Positions 33,863 to 43,915 of a DNA stretch of 64,000 nucleotides are shown here, piece after piece. The notes under the pieces were generated by a model, which saw nothing but the letters and a program-made list of their open reading frames with translations, had not been told where the DNA came from and made no database searches. The first letter of the stretch is position 1. Every line of letters starts with the position of its first letter. Made by a program: the position numbers and the translations under genes. Origin of the DNA: Sinorhizobium terangae (lineage in GTDB: Bacteria > Pseudomonadota > Alphaproteobacteria > Rhizobiales > Rhizobiaceae); assembly GCF_029714365.1 (NCBI RefSeq), contig NZ_CP121660.1, positions 1,116,001 through 1,180,000 of the forward strand, given 5' to 3'.

Positions 33863-35710
33863 ATGGGAGGAGCCGGGCATTCCGTGAGATATCGTTTAGT
33901 GCTTGCGCTCTGCCTGCTGCCGCTCATCGCCGTGCCCATTGCCTGGGAGGGCAATGCTGTCGCCACGCGCCGCTATATGCAGGAGGCTTCGGCGCAGGCG
34001 ACCACGACACTGAGGCTTGCCGTCTCCGCCTTGAGCGGCCACCTCAATCGCTACCAGGCGCTTCCGGCCCTGATTGCCGATCACGATGACATCAAAGAAC
34101 TGGCCACGCGGCCGCAGGACCGGCGGCTCCGCGAGTCCGTCAACACCTACCTGAAAGAAATCAACGCGCTCCTCAGATCGTCGGACATCTATGTGATCAC
34201 GCCGGATGGCGACACGATCGCAGCAAGCAATTACGACGGCCCCGCGAGCTTCGTCGGCGAGAATTTCAGCTATCGCCCCTATTTTCAGGATGCCTTGAAG
34301 GGCATGCAGTCGCGGTTCTATGCGCTCGGCACGACGTCGCTCAAGCGCGGCTATTATTTCGGCTCGCCAATCCGCGTCGGCGATGAAATCCGCGGCGTCA
34401 TCGTCTTCAAGGTCGATATCGAAACGATTGAGGCCTCCTGGCAGGGAGGCGAATACAAGCTGTTCGTCTCCGATCCAGAAGGCATCATTTTCATGAGCGG
34501 CAGCCCGGAATGGCTCTATGCGAGTATCCTGCCTTTGACGCCTGACCGTCTCTCGCGAACCGAGGCTTCACGCCGCTATGCAAATGCGGTTCTGCGCCCG
34601 CTGCCGGTGTCGCGCAGCACGCTCTTCGATCACCAACTGATGCGGATTGCGACCGGTGACGCGAGCCGCGAATACCTCGTTCTTTCGCAATATATGCCGG
34701 AGGCTGATTGGACGGTGAACGTCCTGATCGACACTGCGTCGGCCAAGACACAGGCGCTGACCGCCGTTGCAGCCGCGATGCTGCTTTGCGGCCTTGCCGG
34801 CCTTGCGGTCGCGGTGCTCTGGCAGCGCCGTGCGCGCCTCCGGGAGCGCCTCCTGATGCAGGCGCAAGCCCAAAGCGAGCTTGAGCGCCGGGTCGAAGAG
34901 CGCACCGCCGATCTCGCGCGCGTCAATGCCCAGATCGAGGAGGAGATCGCCGAGCGGAGGCTCACCGAGCAGCAATTGCGCCAGACCCAGGCCGATCTCA
35001 TCCAGGCGGGCAAGCTCGCCGGCCTCGGCCAGATGTCGGCAGCCCTCTCGCACGAATTCAACCAGCCGCTTGCCGCCGCCAAGACCTATGCCGACAGTGC
35101 TGCCCTCCTGATCGAGCGGGGGCGTACGACCGAGGCGAGCGACAATGTCAGGCGCATTTCCGGCCTCATCGACCGTATGGCGTCCATCAGCCGGCATCTG
35201 CGCAATTTCGCGCGCAAGCCCAATGAGAAGCTTGGTCCAGTACCTCTCGACGACGTCATGCGCGATACGATGGAAATCGTTGCCGCTCGGATCAAGTCAG
35301 CAAACGCCGCCGTGAACATCGATCTCGGTGATGAGCCACTTGTTGTCCGGGCGGGTTCGGTCCGGCTTCAGCAAGTGCTCGTCAACATTATCTCCAACGC
35401 AGTCGACGCGGTCGACGGCCTCGATCATCGTGTGATTTCGGTCAAGGCGTGCCGCGAAGGCGACAAGGTGGTGCTTACCATCCGCGACCGCGGACCCGGT
35501 GTGGCATCCGCCATCGCCGAACGCATCTTCGATCCGTTCTTCAGCACCAAGGGTGTCGGCAAGGGGCTCGGCCTCGGGCTTTCCATCTCCTACAACATCG
35601 TCAAGGATTTCGGCGGCAACCTCACCGTTTCGAACCACCCAGAAGGAGGCGCCGTGTTTCGCATCGAACTTGCGGTCGTCAGCCGGACCGAGCGCGAGGC
35701 CGCCGAATGA
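33863..35710 (+). CDS. dctB: C4-dicarboxylate sensor histidine kinase DctB
   Basis: 615 aa from the ATG at 33863 (GAGAGGAAC upstream). TM1 lies at about 12-30; a double Cache-like periplasmic sensor (about 40-300) includes SDIYVITPDGDTIAASNYDG and FGSPIRVGDEIRGVIVFKVD; TM2 is near 310-335; a coiled coil (about 340-395) follows. HisKA has His in ALSHEFNQPLAAAKTYA, and the HATPase domain has NIISNAVDAV, RDRGPGV and GKGLGLGLSIS. DctB binds succinate, malate or fumarate in the periplasm and phosphorylates DctD. Unlike the classical rhizobial locus, dctA is not next to it. Confidence 0.92.
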   Translation: MGGAGHSVRYRLVLALCLLPLIAVPIAWEGNAVATRRYMQEASAQATTTLRLAVSALSGHLNRYQALPALIADHDDIKELATRPQDRRLRESVNTYLKEINALLRSSDIYVITPDGDTIAASNYDGPASFVGENFSYRPYFQDALKGMQSRFYALGTTSLKRGYYFGSPIRVGDEIRGVIVFKVDIETIEASWQGGEYKLFVSDPEGIIFMSGSPEWLYASILPLTPDRLSRTEASRRYANAVLRPLPVSRSTLFDHQLMRIATGDASREYLVLSQYMPEADWTVNVLIDTASAKTQALTAVAAAMLLCGLAGLAVAVLWQRRARLRERLLMQAQAQSELERRVEERTADLARVNAQIEEEIAERRLTEQQLRQTQADLIQAGKLAGLGQMSAALSHEFNQPLAAAKTYADSAALLIERGRTTEASDNVRRISGLIDRMASISRHLRNFARKPNEKLGPVPLDDVMRDTMEIVAARIKSANAAVNIDLGDEPLVVRAGSVRLQQVLVNIISNAVDAVDGLDHRVISVKACREGDKVVLTIRDRGPGVASAIAERIFDPFFSTKGVGKGLGLGLSISYNIVKDFGGNLTVSNHPEGGAVFRIELAVVSRTEREAAE

Positions 35711-37071
35711 CCGAGAGCCGCGTCCTGCTCGTCGACGACGAAGAGGAACTTCGCCATTCGAGCGCCCAGGCGCTCGAGCTTGCAGGTTTTCGCGTCGACA
35801 CATTCGCCAGTGCCGAACGCGCGCTCGAGTTCATCAGCTTCAGCTTTTCCGGCGTGGTGATCAGCGACATTCGCATGCCCGGCATGGACGGCATGACCTT
35901 TCTGCAGCGTATTCGCGAAATCGACGCCGAGGTCCCGGTGATCCTCGTGACCGGCCACGGCGACGTCCAGCTTGCCGTGCGGGCGATGCGCGAAGGCGCC
36001 TATGATTTCGTCGAAAAACCCTTCACCGCGCAAACGCTCGCCGGCACCATTCGCCGCGCGCTCGAGTGGCGCAGCCTCGTGCTTGAAAACCGCCGCCTCC
36101 GAGCGGTTGCGGGAAAGCGCGACGACATCGAGCAACGGCTGCCGGGTCGAAGCCAGGCAATGGTGGATCTGCGTTACAAGATCCGCGCCATCGGCGCATC
36201 CGATGCCGATACGCTGATCATCGGCGAAACGGGTGTCGGCAAGGAAGTCGTGGCACGCGCCCTCCATGACTTGAGCAGCCGCGCCAACAGTCCCTTCATC
36301 GCCATCAATTGCGCCGCTCTCCCGGAGACGCTGATCGAGAGCGAGCTTTTCGGGCACGAGGCCGGCGCCTTTCCCGGCGCATTGCGACCGCGCTACGGCA
36401 AGTTCGAGCACGGACGCGGCGGCACGATCCTGCTCGACGAGATCGGCTCCATGCCAATCGACCTCCAGGCAAAGTTCCTGCGCGTGCTGCAGGAACGAGT
36501 GATAACCCGGCTCGGCTCCAATGAAATCGTGCCGCTCGATGTGCGTTTCGTCGCCACCAGCAAGGTCGACCTGGAGCGGGAGGTTGCCGCTGGCCGTTTT
36601 CGCGCCGATCTGCTCTATCGCTTGAACGTCGCGACGCTGCGTGTGCCGCCGCTCAGCCAACGCCGCTCCGACATTCCGCTGCTTTTCATGCAGCTCGTGC
36701 GCGAATCCGCTGCGCGCTACGGCCGCGGCGACGTCGAAATTTCCCCTGCTCTGGCGTCGGAAGTCGCCGAGCGCGACTGGCCCGGCAACGTTCGCGAGCT
36801 GCGCAATGCGGCCGAACGGTTCGTGCTCGGGCTCGATGCCGAAGAGGACGACGCCACTTCCGTTCGGTCCAACGACACGCGTCTCGCCGACAAGGTCGCC
36901 GCCTTCGAAAAGAGCCTTATCGCCAGCGCGCTTGCGGCCCATGGCGGGGCACTGAAGCCCGTCTACGAATCTCTCGGTATCTCGCGCAAGACGCTCTATG
37001 AAAAGATGCAGAAATTCGGCCTCGACAAGAGGCTTCTGGCGGCCGAGGCACAACGCGACGATAACGCGTGA
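35707..37071 (+). CDS. dctD: Sigma-54-dependent response regulator DctD
   Basis: 454 aa. Receiver (1-120) with Asp in ISDIRMPGMDG and Lys in FVEKPFT; AAA+ domain (about 145-380) with Walker A GETGVGKE, Walker B GGTILLDEIGSM and sensor II in RDWPGNVRELRNA; C-terminal Fis-type HTH (SLGISRKTLYEKMQKFGL). The sigma-54 contact loop reads GAFPGA (residues 220-225) in place of the family GAFTGA. The ATG overlaps the dctB stop codon. Its known target is the dctA promoter, which is not in this window. It ends 5 bp before the convergent MscS gene. Confidence 0.92.
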   Translation: MTESRVLLVDDEEELRHSSAQALELAGFRVDTFASAERALEFISFSFSGVVISDIRMPGMDGMTFLQRIREIDAEVPVILVTGHGDVQLAVRAMREGAYDFVEKPFTAQTLAGTIRRALEWRSLVLENRRLRAVAGKRDDIEQRLPGRSQAMVDLRYKIRAIGASDADTLIIGETGVGKEVVARALHDLSSRANSPFIAINCAALPETLIESELFGHEAGAFPGALRPRYGKFEHGRGGTILLDEIGSMPIDLQAKFLRVLQERVITRLGSNEIVPLDVRFVATSKVDLEREVAAGRFRADLLYRLNVATLRVPPLSQRRSDIPLLFMQLVRESAARYGRGDVEISPALASEVAERDWPGNVRELRNAAERFVLGLDAEEDDATSVRSNDTRLADKVAAFEKSLIASALAAHGGALKPVYESLGISRKTLYEKMQKFGLDKRLLAAEAQRDDNA

Positions 37072-37076
37072 TGCCC

Positions 37077-38423
37077 TCAAGCGTTGGAACGGGAAGCGGG
37101 CGCTGGACCGCTCTGCATTTCTTCGCCCCGTTCAAGCGAATCCACGACCTCGACAGGTGTCTTCATGATGATTTCACGGTGCGGGAACGGGATGGAAATG
37201 CCGGCCGCCTTGAACGCATCCCACAACGCCATGAGGACCTCGCCACGGACGTTGGTCAGTCCGTTGCTCGGATCGGAAATCCAGAATCTCAGTTTGAAGT
37301 CGAGCGACGATGAGCCAAATGCGGTCATCCAGCAGACCGGCTGGGCGTAGGCACTGGCAACCCGCGGAATGGATTTCGCAGTCTCGACTGCTATGCGCGC
37401 AACCTCGTGCGGATCGCTGTCATACGAGGTTCCAAAATCGACCTCGATGCGGACATACTCGCTGGAAAAGGACCAGTTCACGACCTGCTGGGAAATAAAA
37501 TCTTCGTTCGGGATGAGGTACTCCTTTCCATCTCTCGTGATGACGGAGACGAAGCGGGAACGTAGGTCGCGGATCGCGCCGAAGGTTTCCCCAAGCGTTA
37601 TCGTGTCCCCCGGTTTGATCGACTTGTCGAGAAGGATGATAATGCCGGATATGAAATTGGAGACCACCTTCTGCAGGCCGAAACCGATGCCGACGCCGAC
37701 GGCGCCCGAAAAGACCGTGAGGGCCGTCAGGTCAATGCCTGTCGCAGATAAAGCGATGGCGCCCGCCAACCCGATCAAGCTGATCTTGATGAGCTTGCTG
37801 ATGAGGACCTTGAGCGATGGAGTGAGATCCGCGGACTTCTGTATCCAATGCGACGACATATTGCCGATCAGAACGGCCAGCCAGATAAGCGCAGCAGAAA
37901 GGACGATGGCCTTCAAGACCAGCAACATCGAAAGACGGGCCGCGCCAAGGTTGACGGCAATGCCATCGAGGGCTGCCAGTATCGTCTCATCCAGTCCAAG
38001 TGCATAAAGTGCAAAGTAGAGCCAACCGGCGACCGCAACGACCCGCGCGAGCATTTGGTTTCTGATTATGCGCGTGAGCACCGCGATCACAAACCAGGCC
38101 GCCACGAGCGTAAGGGCTGTGGCCACCATCCACCGGTACGAAGGCCATCCAAATCGCGACAGCACCACGTCCGCGATCCAGAGCCACACGATCAAGAAGA
38201 GCCACCGCAGCCGCCGCATGAAGGCGATGATGACGCGGAGCAGATCGGGATTTCCCTTGATGGTGCGCGCGCGGCTTTCCAATGCCGGCTCTATCCGTTT
38301 TGCCAGGAAACCGCAAAACAGGTAACCGGCTACAATCACGACAGACTGATAGACCGTCCACTGGTTCAGAATGACAGTCTGCAGCCAGGATCCGGCAGCG
38401 CTGACCGCTTCAAGGAAGTCCAT
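37077..38423 (-). CDS. MscS-family mechanosensitive channel
   Basis: 448 aa from the ATG at 38423; a TTG 11 codons upstream is an alternative. Five or six membrane segments lie in the first 260 residues. The pore helix follows as VFSGAVGVGIGFGLQKVVSN, with FISGIIILLDKSIKPGD and the beta-domain motif VSVITRDGKEYLIPNEDFI. It resembles the large MscS forms of proteobacteria that open on osmotic downshock. It is convergent with dctD and has no operon partner. Confidence 0.87.
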   Translation of the reverse strand: MDFLEAVSAAGSWLQTVILNQWTVYQSVVIVAGYLFCGFLAKRIEPALESRARTIKGNPDLLRVIIAFMRRLRWLFLIVWLWIADVVLSRFGWPSYRWMVATALTLVAAWFVIAVLTRIIRNQMLARVVAVAGWLYFALYALGLDETILAALDGIAVNLGAARLSMLLVLKAIVLSAALIWLAVLIGNMSSHWIQKSADLTPSLKVLISKLIKISLIGLAGAIALSATGIDLTALTVFSGAVGVGIGFGLQKVVSNFISGIIILLDKSIKPGDTITLGETFGAIRDLRSRFVSVITRDGKEYLIPNEDFISQQVVNWSFSSEYVRIEVDFGTSYDSDPHEVARIAVETAKSIPRVASAYAQPVCWMTAFGSSSLDFKLRFWISDPSNGLTNVRGEVLMALWDAFKAAGISIPFPHREIIMKTPVEVVDSLERGEEMQSGPAPASRSNA

Positions 38424-38568
38424 CACCTTTCTCGCCGAAATTTCCGCAGGGGGCAACCCGCGGCATCGAGTTCTCTCAAAACCGATGCTCGGATTGGAAA
38501 CTCGGATGAGGCAAGGATGGTTCCTGTCGTGGCACCCGCCAGTCGAAGCGGGCGCCGACGCGACAGAG

Positions 38569-38595
38569 GCAGAGACGCAGGTGTCGCGTCTCTGC
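38569..38595 (-). terminator. Hairpin after the oligopeptide transporter operon
   Basis: GCAGAGACGC and GCGTCTCTGC are perfect inverted repeats with a 7-nt loop. It begins 18 bp past the stop of the ATPase gene on the minus strand. No U-run follows. Confidence 0.5.
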
Positions 38596-38612
38596 AGTTT
38601 ATGCTGCGGATC

Positions 38613-40214
38613 TCAGACGTTGAACGCCGCGCCGATCAGCGTCTTCGTATAGGGCTCCTTCGGCGCCTCGAAGATCGCATCCGTTTCGCCTTCCTCGACG
38701 ATGCGGCCGTTCTTCATCACGATCACATAGTCCGACATCGCCTTCACGACGGAAAGATCGTGACTGATAAAGATGTAGGAGAGGCCGTACGAACGCTGCA
38801 GGTCGCGCAGAAGCTCGATGACCTGCCCCTGCACCGAACGGTCGAGCGCCGACGTCGGTTCGTCGAGGATCACGACTTTCGGCTTCAGGATCATGGCACG
38901 GGCGATCGCGATGCGCTGGCGCTGTCCGCCGGAGAACTCGTGCGGATAGCGGTTGCGCGAAGCGGGATCGAGGCCGACCTCTTTGAGTGCGGCGATCGCA
39001 CGGCGGTCCCGTTCGGCCCGGTTGAGATCGGGCTCGTGCACGTAAAGGCCCTCGGTGATAATCTCACCGACCGTCCGACGCGGCGACAGAGAGCCATAGG
39101 GATCCTGGAACACGAGCTGAAGCTCGCGGCGCAGGGGCCGCATGGCGCCGCGGTCGAAACCCGAAATATCGGTCATGCCGAAGCGATAGTGCCCCTTGCT
39201 CGGCAAGAGCCTCAGCAGCGCCCGCCCCAAGGTCGATTTGCCCGACCCGGATTCGCCGACGATGCCGATCGTCTGGCCCTGCCTCAGGCGCAGATTGACG
39301 CGATCGACGGCCCGGAACACCGAAGAGCCGCCACGGAACAGCCCGCCGCCGATCGCATAATCGACCGAAACGTCACGGCCTTCCAGAACGATCGGGGCGT
39401 TTTCCGGCGGTGAGGCCTTGCGTCCGCTTGGTTCGGCAGCAAGCAGCATCTTCGTATAGTCGGCCTTCGGCCGTTCGAAGATTTCCGCAGTCGTGCCCTG
39501 CTCGACGACCTCGCCGCGGCGCATCACGGCAACGCGCTCGGCAAAGTGCTTCACGATTCCGAGGTCGTGCGTGATCAGCACGATCGCCATGCCGAAGCGC
39601 TTTTGCAGCGACTTCAGAAGGTCGAGAATCTGCGCCTGGATGGTGACGTCCAGCGCGGTCGTCGGTTCGTCGGCGATCAGGATATCCGGCTCGTTGGCAA
39701 GCGCCATGGCGATCATCACGCGCTGCCGCTGACCGCCCGAGAGTTCGTGCGGATAACTGTCGACACGACGAGCCGGTTCGGGGATGCCCACGAGCTCCAG
39801 CAGTTCAAGCACGCGCTTGCGCGCCTGCTTGAACGTCCCGCCGCGGTGGTGGACGATCGGCTCGGCGATCTGCCGGCCGATCGTGTAGAGTGGATCGAGC
39901 GACGTCATCGGCTCCTGGAAGATCATCGTGACCTTCGAGCCCCTGACGTTGTTCAGCGCCTTGGGCGCAAGGCCGACAAGCTCCTGACCGCGATAGCGGG
40001 CCGAGCCGGTCACGGTGCCGTTCTTCGCCAACAGTCCCATGATACCCATCATGGTCTGGCTTTTTCCCGATCCGGACTCGCCGACGACCGCCAGCGTTTC
40101 GCCGGCGCAGACGTCGAGGTCAATGCCCTTGACGGCCTCGACGGTACCGTCCGGGGTCGAAAAGTCCACCTTGAGGCCGCGGACGGTGAGAATGGATTCC
40201 TTCATGTCTGCCAT
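38613..40214 (-). CDS. Oligopeptide ABC importer, fused ATP-binding protein
   Basis: 533 aa from the ATG at 40214, one base after the permease stop codon. It is a fusion of two OppD/OppF-like ABC domains. Domain 1: Walker [11 protein letters not shown], signature [12 protein letters not shown], Walker [13 protein letters not shown]. Domain 2: Walker [11 protein letters not shown], signature [12 protein letters not shown], Walker [13 protein letters not shown]. This arrangement is typical of rhizobial YejF-type and other peptide importers. It is the last gene of a four-gene operon read from 43915 down. Confidence 0.9.
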   Translation of the reverse strand: MADMKESILTVRGLKVDFSTPDGTVEAVKGIDLDVCAGETLAVVGESGSGKSQTMMGIMGLLAKNGTVTGSARYRGQELVGLAPKALNNVRGSKVTMIFQEPMTSLDPLYTIGRQIAEPIVHHRGGTFKQARKRVLELLELVGIPEPARRVDSYPHELSGGQRQRVMIAMALANEPDILIADEPTTALDVTIQAQILDLLKSLQKRFGMAIVLITHDLGIVKHFAERVAVMRRGEVVEQGTTAEIFERPKADYTKMLLAAEPSGRKASPPENAPIVLEGRDVSVDYAIGGGLFRGGSSVFRAVDRVNLRLRQGQTIGIVGESGSGKSTLGRALLRLLPSKGHYRFGMTDISGFDRGAMRPLRRELQLVFQDPYGSLSPRRTVGEIITEGLYVHEPDLNRAERDRRAIAALKEVGLDPASRNRYPHEFSGGQRQRIAIARAMILKPKVVILDEPTSALDRSVQGQVIELLRDLQRSYGLSYIFISHDLSVVKAMSDYVIVMKNGRIVEEGETDAIFEAPKEPYTKTLIGAAFNV

Positions 40215-40215
40215 G

Positions 40216-41346
40216 TCAGCGGTCCTTCGGGTCGAGCGCATCGCGCAGGCCGTCGCCGACGAAATTCAGCGAAAACAGCGTGACGACGAAGAAGATGGCC
40301 GGGAAGATGAGCAGCCACGGCGCCGACTGGATGTTGTTTGCTCCTTCGGAGATCAGCGCCCCCCAGCTCGTCAGCGGCGCCTGCACGCCAAGACCGAGGA
40401 AGGAGAGGAAGCTTTCGAGCAGGATGACCTTCGGCACGACGACGGTGACGAAGACGATCACCGGGCCGATCGTATTCGGAATGATGTGACGGCGGATGAT
40501 CTGCCAGTCGGTAAGACCGAGCGCCTGCGCCGCGCCGACGAACTCGCGCCGTTTGAGCGCAAGCGTCTGCCCGCGCACGATACGTGCCATGTCCAGCCAT
40601 TCGACCGCGCCGATCACCAGGAAGATCAGGATGAAGCTGCGGCCGAAGAAGACGACGAGCACCACGACGAGGAAGACGAAGGGCAGCGAATAGAGGATCT
40701 CGACCAGACGCATCATGACATTGTCGACGCGACCGCCGATATAGCCCGAGGTCGCACCGTAGACGACGCCGATGCCGAGCGAGACGAGACTCGCGAGCAG
40801 CCCGACCGCGATGGAAATCTGTCCACCGAGCATCACGCGAACGAGCAGGTCTCGACCGTTCGAGTCAGTGCCGAAGGGGAAATATTCGCGGTCCACCTGA
40901 CCTTCGACCTTCAAGGTACGGCCATCGTCTTCGGTCGCGACCACCTTCGTGCCCTCGAACTCGTTTGCCCTGTCGAAGTAGCGCGTCGCGCGCGGATCAA
41001 TCGGCTGATCCGAAGTAATGGTGGCGGTGAAGTTTTCGCCTTCGACGTTGAATTCCTTGAGCGTCACGCGGGCCCGGGTGGCAACACCTTCCATGACCTC
41101 CTGAAGTGTCGACGCATCCGGTCTTGGCTCGAGGCTCGGACCGATCGAGACATAGGACGGGAAGACCTGATCGTAGGTGTGCGGCGAGAACAGCGGCCCA
41201 AGGAACGAAAACAGTGCAATCAGTGCCAACATGACGCAGCCGGCCATGGCGGCGCGATTGCGGCGGAATCGGAGCGCGGCAAGCTGAAAGAGGCTGCGTC
41301 CCTTGGTCTCCGGCGTCGACGCCGGTGCTTGGACGATATCAGTCAT
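40216..41346 (-). CDS. Oligopeptide ABC importer, OppC-type permease
   Basis: 376 aa. One N-terminal membrane segment (AGCVMLALIALFSFLGPLF) is followed by a periplasmic insertion of about 110 residues that includes SIGPSLEPRPDAST, then five segments. The EAA loop is RRHIIPNTIGPVIVF. It overlaps the upstream permease gene by eight bases. OppC proteins pair with OppB to form the channel. Confidence 0.9.
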   Translation of the reverse strand: MTDIVQAPASTPETKGRSLFQLAALRFRRNRAAMAGCVMLALIALFSFLGPLFSPHTYDQVFPSYVSIGPSLEPRPDASTLQEVMEGVATRARVTLKEFNVEGENFTATITSDQPIDPRATRYFDRANEFEGTKVVATEDDGRTLKVEGQVDREYFPFGTDSNGRDLLVRVMLGGQISIAVGLLASLVSLGIGVVYGATSGYIGGRVDNVMMRLVEILYSLPFVFLVVVLVVFFGRSFILIFLVIGAVEWLDMARIVRGQTLALKRREFVGAAQALGLTDWQIIRRHIIPNTIGPVIVFVTVVVPKVILLESFLSFLGLGVQAPLTSWGALISEGANNIQSAPWLLIFPAIFFVVTLFSLNFVGDGLRDALDPKDR

Positions 41347-42262
41347 GGCGGACCCTCGGATCGAGCAGGCCGTAGAGAATATCGACCATGAGATTGAAGA
41401 CGATGACGAATATGGCGACCAGGATCACGGTGCCCATGACCAGTGTGTAGTCGCGATTGATCGCGCCGAGTACGAAATAGCGGCCGACACCGGGAATGGT
41501 GAAGATCGTCTCCACCACGGCCGAGCCGGTGAGAAGTGCCGCCGCACAGGGTGCGAGATAGGAAACGACCGGAAGCATCGCTCCGCGCATCGCGTGCGTC
41601 ACCACCACCGCGCGTGACGGCAGGCCATAGGCTTTGGCGGTACGAATGTGGTCGGTGTGGAGCGCTTCGATCATCGAGCCGCGGGTGAGCCGGGCGAAGA
41701 CGGCGAGCTGCGGCAATGCGAGAGCGATCATCGGCAGGATCAGGAAGCGGAACGACCCGTCCCCCCAGCCGCCCGCCGGCAACCACGACAGAACGATCGC
41801 GAAAACGAGCGTCAGGACCGGACCGACGACGAAGTTCGGAACGGTGACGCCAATCGTCGAGACGGCCATGATCCCGAAGTCGAGGATGCTGTTCTGCCTG
41901 AGGGCTGCAATCGTACCGGCGATCACACCGCCGATCACGGCCAGTAGCAGTGCATAGAAACCCAGCTCCATCGAATAGGGCAAGCCCTTGCCGATCAGCT
42001 GCGCAACGTTGTTGTCCTTATAGATGTAGCTCGGACCGAAGTCGCCCGTCACCGCATTGCTGAGATAGTGAACGTATTGGCGCCAGAGCGGCTGATCGAG
42101 GTGATAGGTCCTCATCAGGTTCTCCATCGTGGAGGGAGGGAGAGGACGCTCGAGATTGAAGGGGCCGCCCGGGGCAAACCGCATCAGAAAGAAGGATATG
42201 GTGACGACGATGAACAGCGTCGGCACCGCACTCGCCAGTCGGCGGAGGATGAAGGAGATCAT
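41339..42262 (-). CDS. Oligopeptide ABC importer, OppB-type permease
   Basis: 307 aa with six membrane segments; the first is RRLASAVPTLFIVVTISFFL. The OppB-type motif is MRFAPGGPFNLERPLPP, and the EAA loop lies near THAMRGAMLPVVSYLAP. It starts 54 bp after the binding-protein gene, and that gap is filled by a long hairpin that probably lowers permease expression relative to the binding protein. Confidence 0.9.
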   Translation of the reverse strand: MISFILRRLASAVPTLFIVVTISFFLMRFAPGGPFNLERPLPPSTMENLMRTYHLDQPLWRQYVHYLSNAVTGDFGPSYIYKDNNVAQLIGKGLPYSMELGFYALLLAVIGGVIAGTIAALRQNSILDFGIMAVSTIGVTVPNFVVGPVLTLVFAIVLSWLPAGGWGDGSFRFLILPMIALALPQLAVFARLTRGSMIEALHTDHIRTAKAYGLPSRAVVVTHAMRGAMLPVVSYLAPCAAALLTGSAVVETIFTIPGVGRYFVLGAINRDYTLVMGTVILVAIFVIVFNLMVDILYGLLDPRVRHD

Positions 42263-42274
42263 GGATGTACTCCG

Positions 42275-42310
42275 GAGGCGACGCGCGGCAGACCGGCCGC
42301 GCGTCGCCTC
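42275..42310 (-). other. 14-bp intercistronic hairpin between binding-protein and permease genes
   Basis: GAGGCGACGCGCGG pairs perfectly with CCGCGCGTCGCCTC around an 8-nt loop. It starts 6 bases after the binding-protein stop codon. Such stems after the first gene of importer operons commonly protect the upstream mRNA or partly stop transcription. Confidence 0.7.
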
Positions 42311-42316
42311 AGTTCG

Positions 42317-43915
42317 TTATTCGGCGACGCTCAGGAACTTGCTCAGATGCGCGTTCGGTCCGTTGTCCTGCCAGCCCTTGACGCGGCTCGATACGAGCCA
42401 CAGGTCCGCCTGGGTGAGGAACGGCGCGATCGGCTGTTCCTTCATCAGCAGCGCCTCGGCTTCATGGAGAAGCTTCGCGCGCGCTGCAGGATCCTGTTCT
42501 TCATAGGACTTCTTCATCAACGCGTCGTACTCGGCGTTTTCGAAGTGGCCATAGTTGAAGGTCTTGTTGCTGCTGAGGCTCAGCGCCAGGAAGTTTTCGG
42601 CGTCGGCATAGTCGGCAACCCAGCCGGCACGCGCGACGTTGAACTTGCCGCCTTCCTGCAGGTAGGCGTAGTGCGACGACACGTCGAGGTTCACCAGCGA
42701 GACCTTTGCTCCGAAGGTGTTCTTCCACATGTCGGCGACAGCCGTTGCAACACGCTCATGGTTCGGGTTGGTGTTGTAGCGGATTTCGATGTTCAGCGGC
42801 TTGCCGCCTTCACCGTAGCCGGCTTCCTTCATCAACTCGATTGCCTTGTCCTCGCGATCGAGTTGCGACATGTCCGCAAAATCGGCCTTGGCGGGCTCAC
42901 CGTAGCTCTCGATGCCCGGCGGCACCATCGAGTAGGACGGAAGCTGCGAGCCGCTGTAGATCTCCTTGGCGAGGAAGTCGCGGTCGACCGCCATCGACAG
43001 GGCGCGGCGAACGCGGACGTCGCTATAGGGCTCCTGGCGCGTGTCGAACGCATAGTAATACGTCGCAAGCGTCGGCGAGACGTGGACCTGGTCGCCATAG
43101 GACTTGCGCAGCCGCTCGATCTGATCGGCCGAGAAGTTGTAGGCGAGGTCCATTTCCTTCGCTTCGAAGCGACGCACCGAGGCAGCCTGGTCATCGATCG
43201 GGTAGAAGATCACCTTGTCGAGCTTGACGTTGGCAGCGTCCCAGTAGTTCGCGTTCTTCTCGACGGTCAGGCTGTCGTTCGGCACATGGGCGGTCAGCTT
43301 GAACGCGCCGTTCGAGACCATCACACCCGGCTTGACGAAATCGGCAGCGTTCTTCTCGACGCTTGCCTTGCTGACGGGAAGAGCGGTCTGGTGCGCGAGC
43401 AGTTCCAGGAAGAACGGGGTCGGGCGCTCAAGCGTGATTTCCAGCGTCTTGTCGTCGACCGCCTTCACGCCGAGCTGGTCGACCGGCGCTTCACCCTTGT
43501 TGACCTTCTCGGCATTCTTGATCGGGAAGAGAATGTTGGCGTATTCGGCCGCCGTTTTCGGATCTTCCACACGACGGAACGAGAAGGCGAAATCTTCGGC
43601 CGTTACCGGCGAACCATCCGACCACTTGGCATCGGCGCGCAGCTTGAAGGTATAGACGGTGCCGTCATCCGAAAGCTCCCAGGTTTCGGCTGCACCGGGG
43701 ATGATCTTGCCCGCGGCGTCGTAAATCGTCAGGCCTTCATAGAGATCCTTCAGGATGAATTCTTCGATATTAATCGAAGTGTGGGCCTGGTCGAGCGTCT
43801 GCGGCTCGCCGGCGTTGCCGCGGTGAAGCACCGCTTCCGCGAGCGCCGGGCTTGCGCCGATCAGCAGCGAGCCAAGCAACGCTGCGGCGCTGAGTTTAAG
43901 TTTCAGTGAGGTCAT
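42317..43915 (-). CDS. Periplasmic oligopeptide-binding protein (OppA-like)
   Basis: 532 aa from the ATG at 43915 with GGAAGGAG upstream. It has a signal peptide (LKLSAAALLGSLLIGASPALAEA). It is a family 5 extracellular solute-binding protein: RGNAGEPQTLDQAHTS, GLTIYDAAGKIIPGAAETWE, DGSPVTAEDFAFSFRRV and VRRALSMAVDRDFLAKEI. It delivers peptides to the two permeases that follow. The size and the KWSDGSPVTAEDF pattern fit OppA rather than DppA or a nickel carrier, but the ligand is not proven. Confidence 0.9.
   Translation of the reverse strand: MTSLKLKLSAAALLGSLLIGASPALAEAVLHRGNAGEPQTLDQAHTSINIEEFILKDLYEGLTIYDAAGKIIPGAAETWELSDDGTVYTFKLRADAKWSDGSPVTAEDFAFSFRRVEDPKTAAEYANILFPIKNAEKVNKGEAPVDQLGVKAVDDKTLEITLERPTPFFLELLAHQTALPVSKASVEKNAADFVKPGVMVSNGAFKLTAHVPNDSLTVEKNANYWDAANVKLDKVIFYPIDDQAASVRRFEAKEMDLAYNFSADQIERLRKSYGDQVHVSPTLATYYYAFDTRQEPYSDVRVRRALSMAVDRDFLAKEIYSGSQLPSYSMVPPGIESYGEPAKADFADMSQLDREDKAIELMKEAGYGEGGKPLNIEIRYNTNPNHERVATAVADMWKNTFGAKVSLVNLDVSSHYAYLQEGGKFNVARAGWVADYADAENFLALSLSSNKTFNYGHFENAEYDALMKKSYEEQDPAARAKLLHEAEALLMKEQPIAPFLTQADLWLVSSRVKGWQDNGPNAHLSKFLSVAE

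Noticed and set aside
42068..43909. Plus-strand frame of about 600 codons opposite the peptide-binding protein
   Set aside because: Antisense shadow with no start signal; the minus-strand gene has a signal peptide and family motifs.
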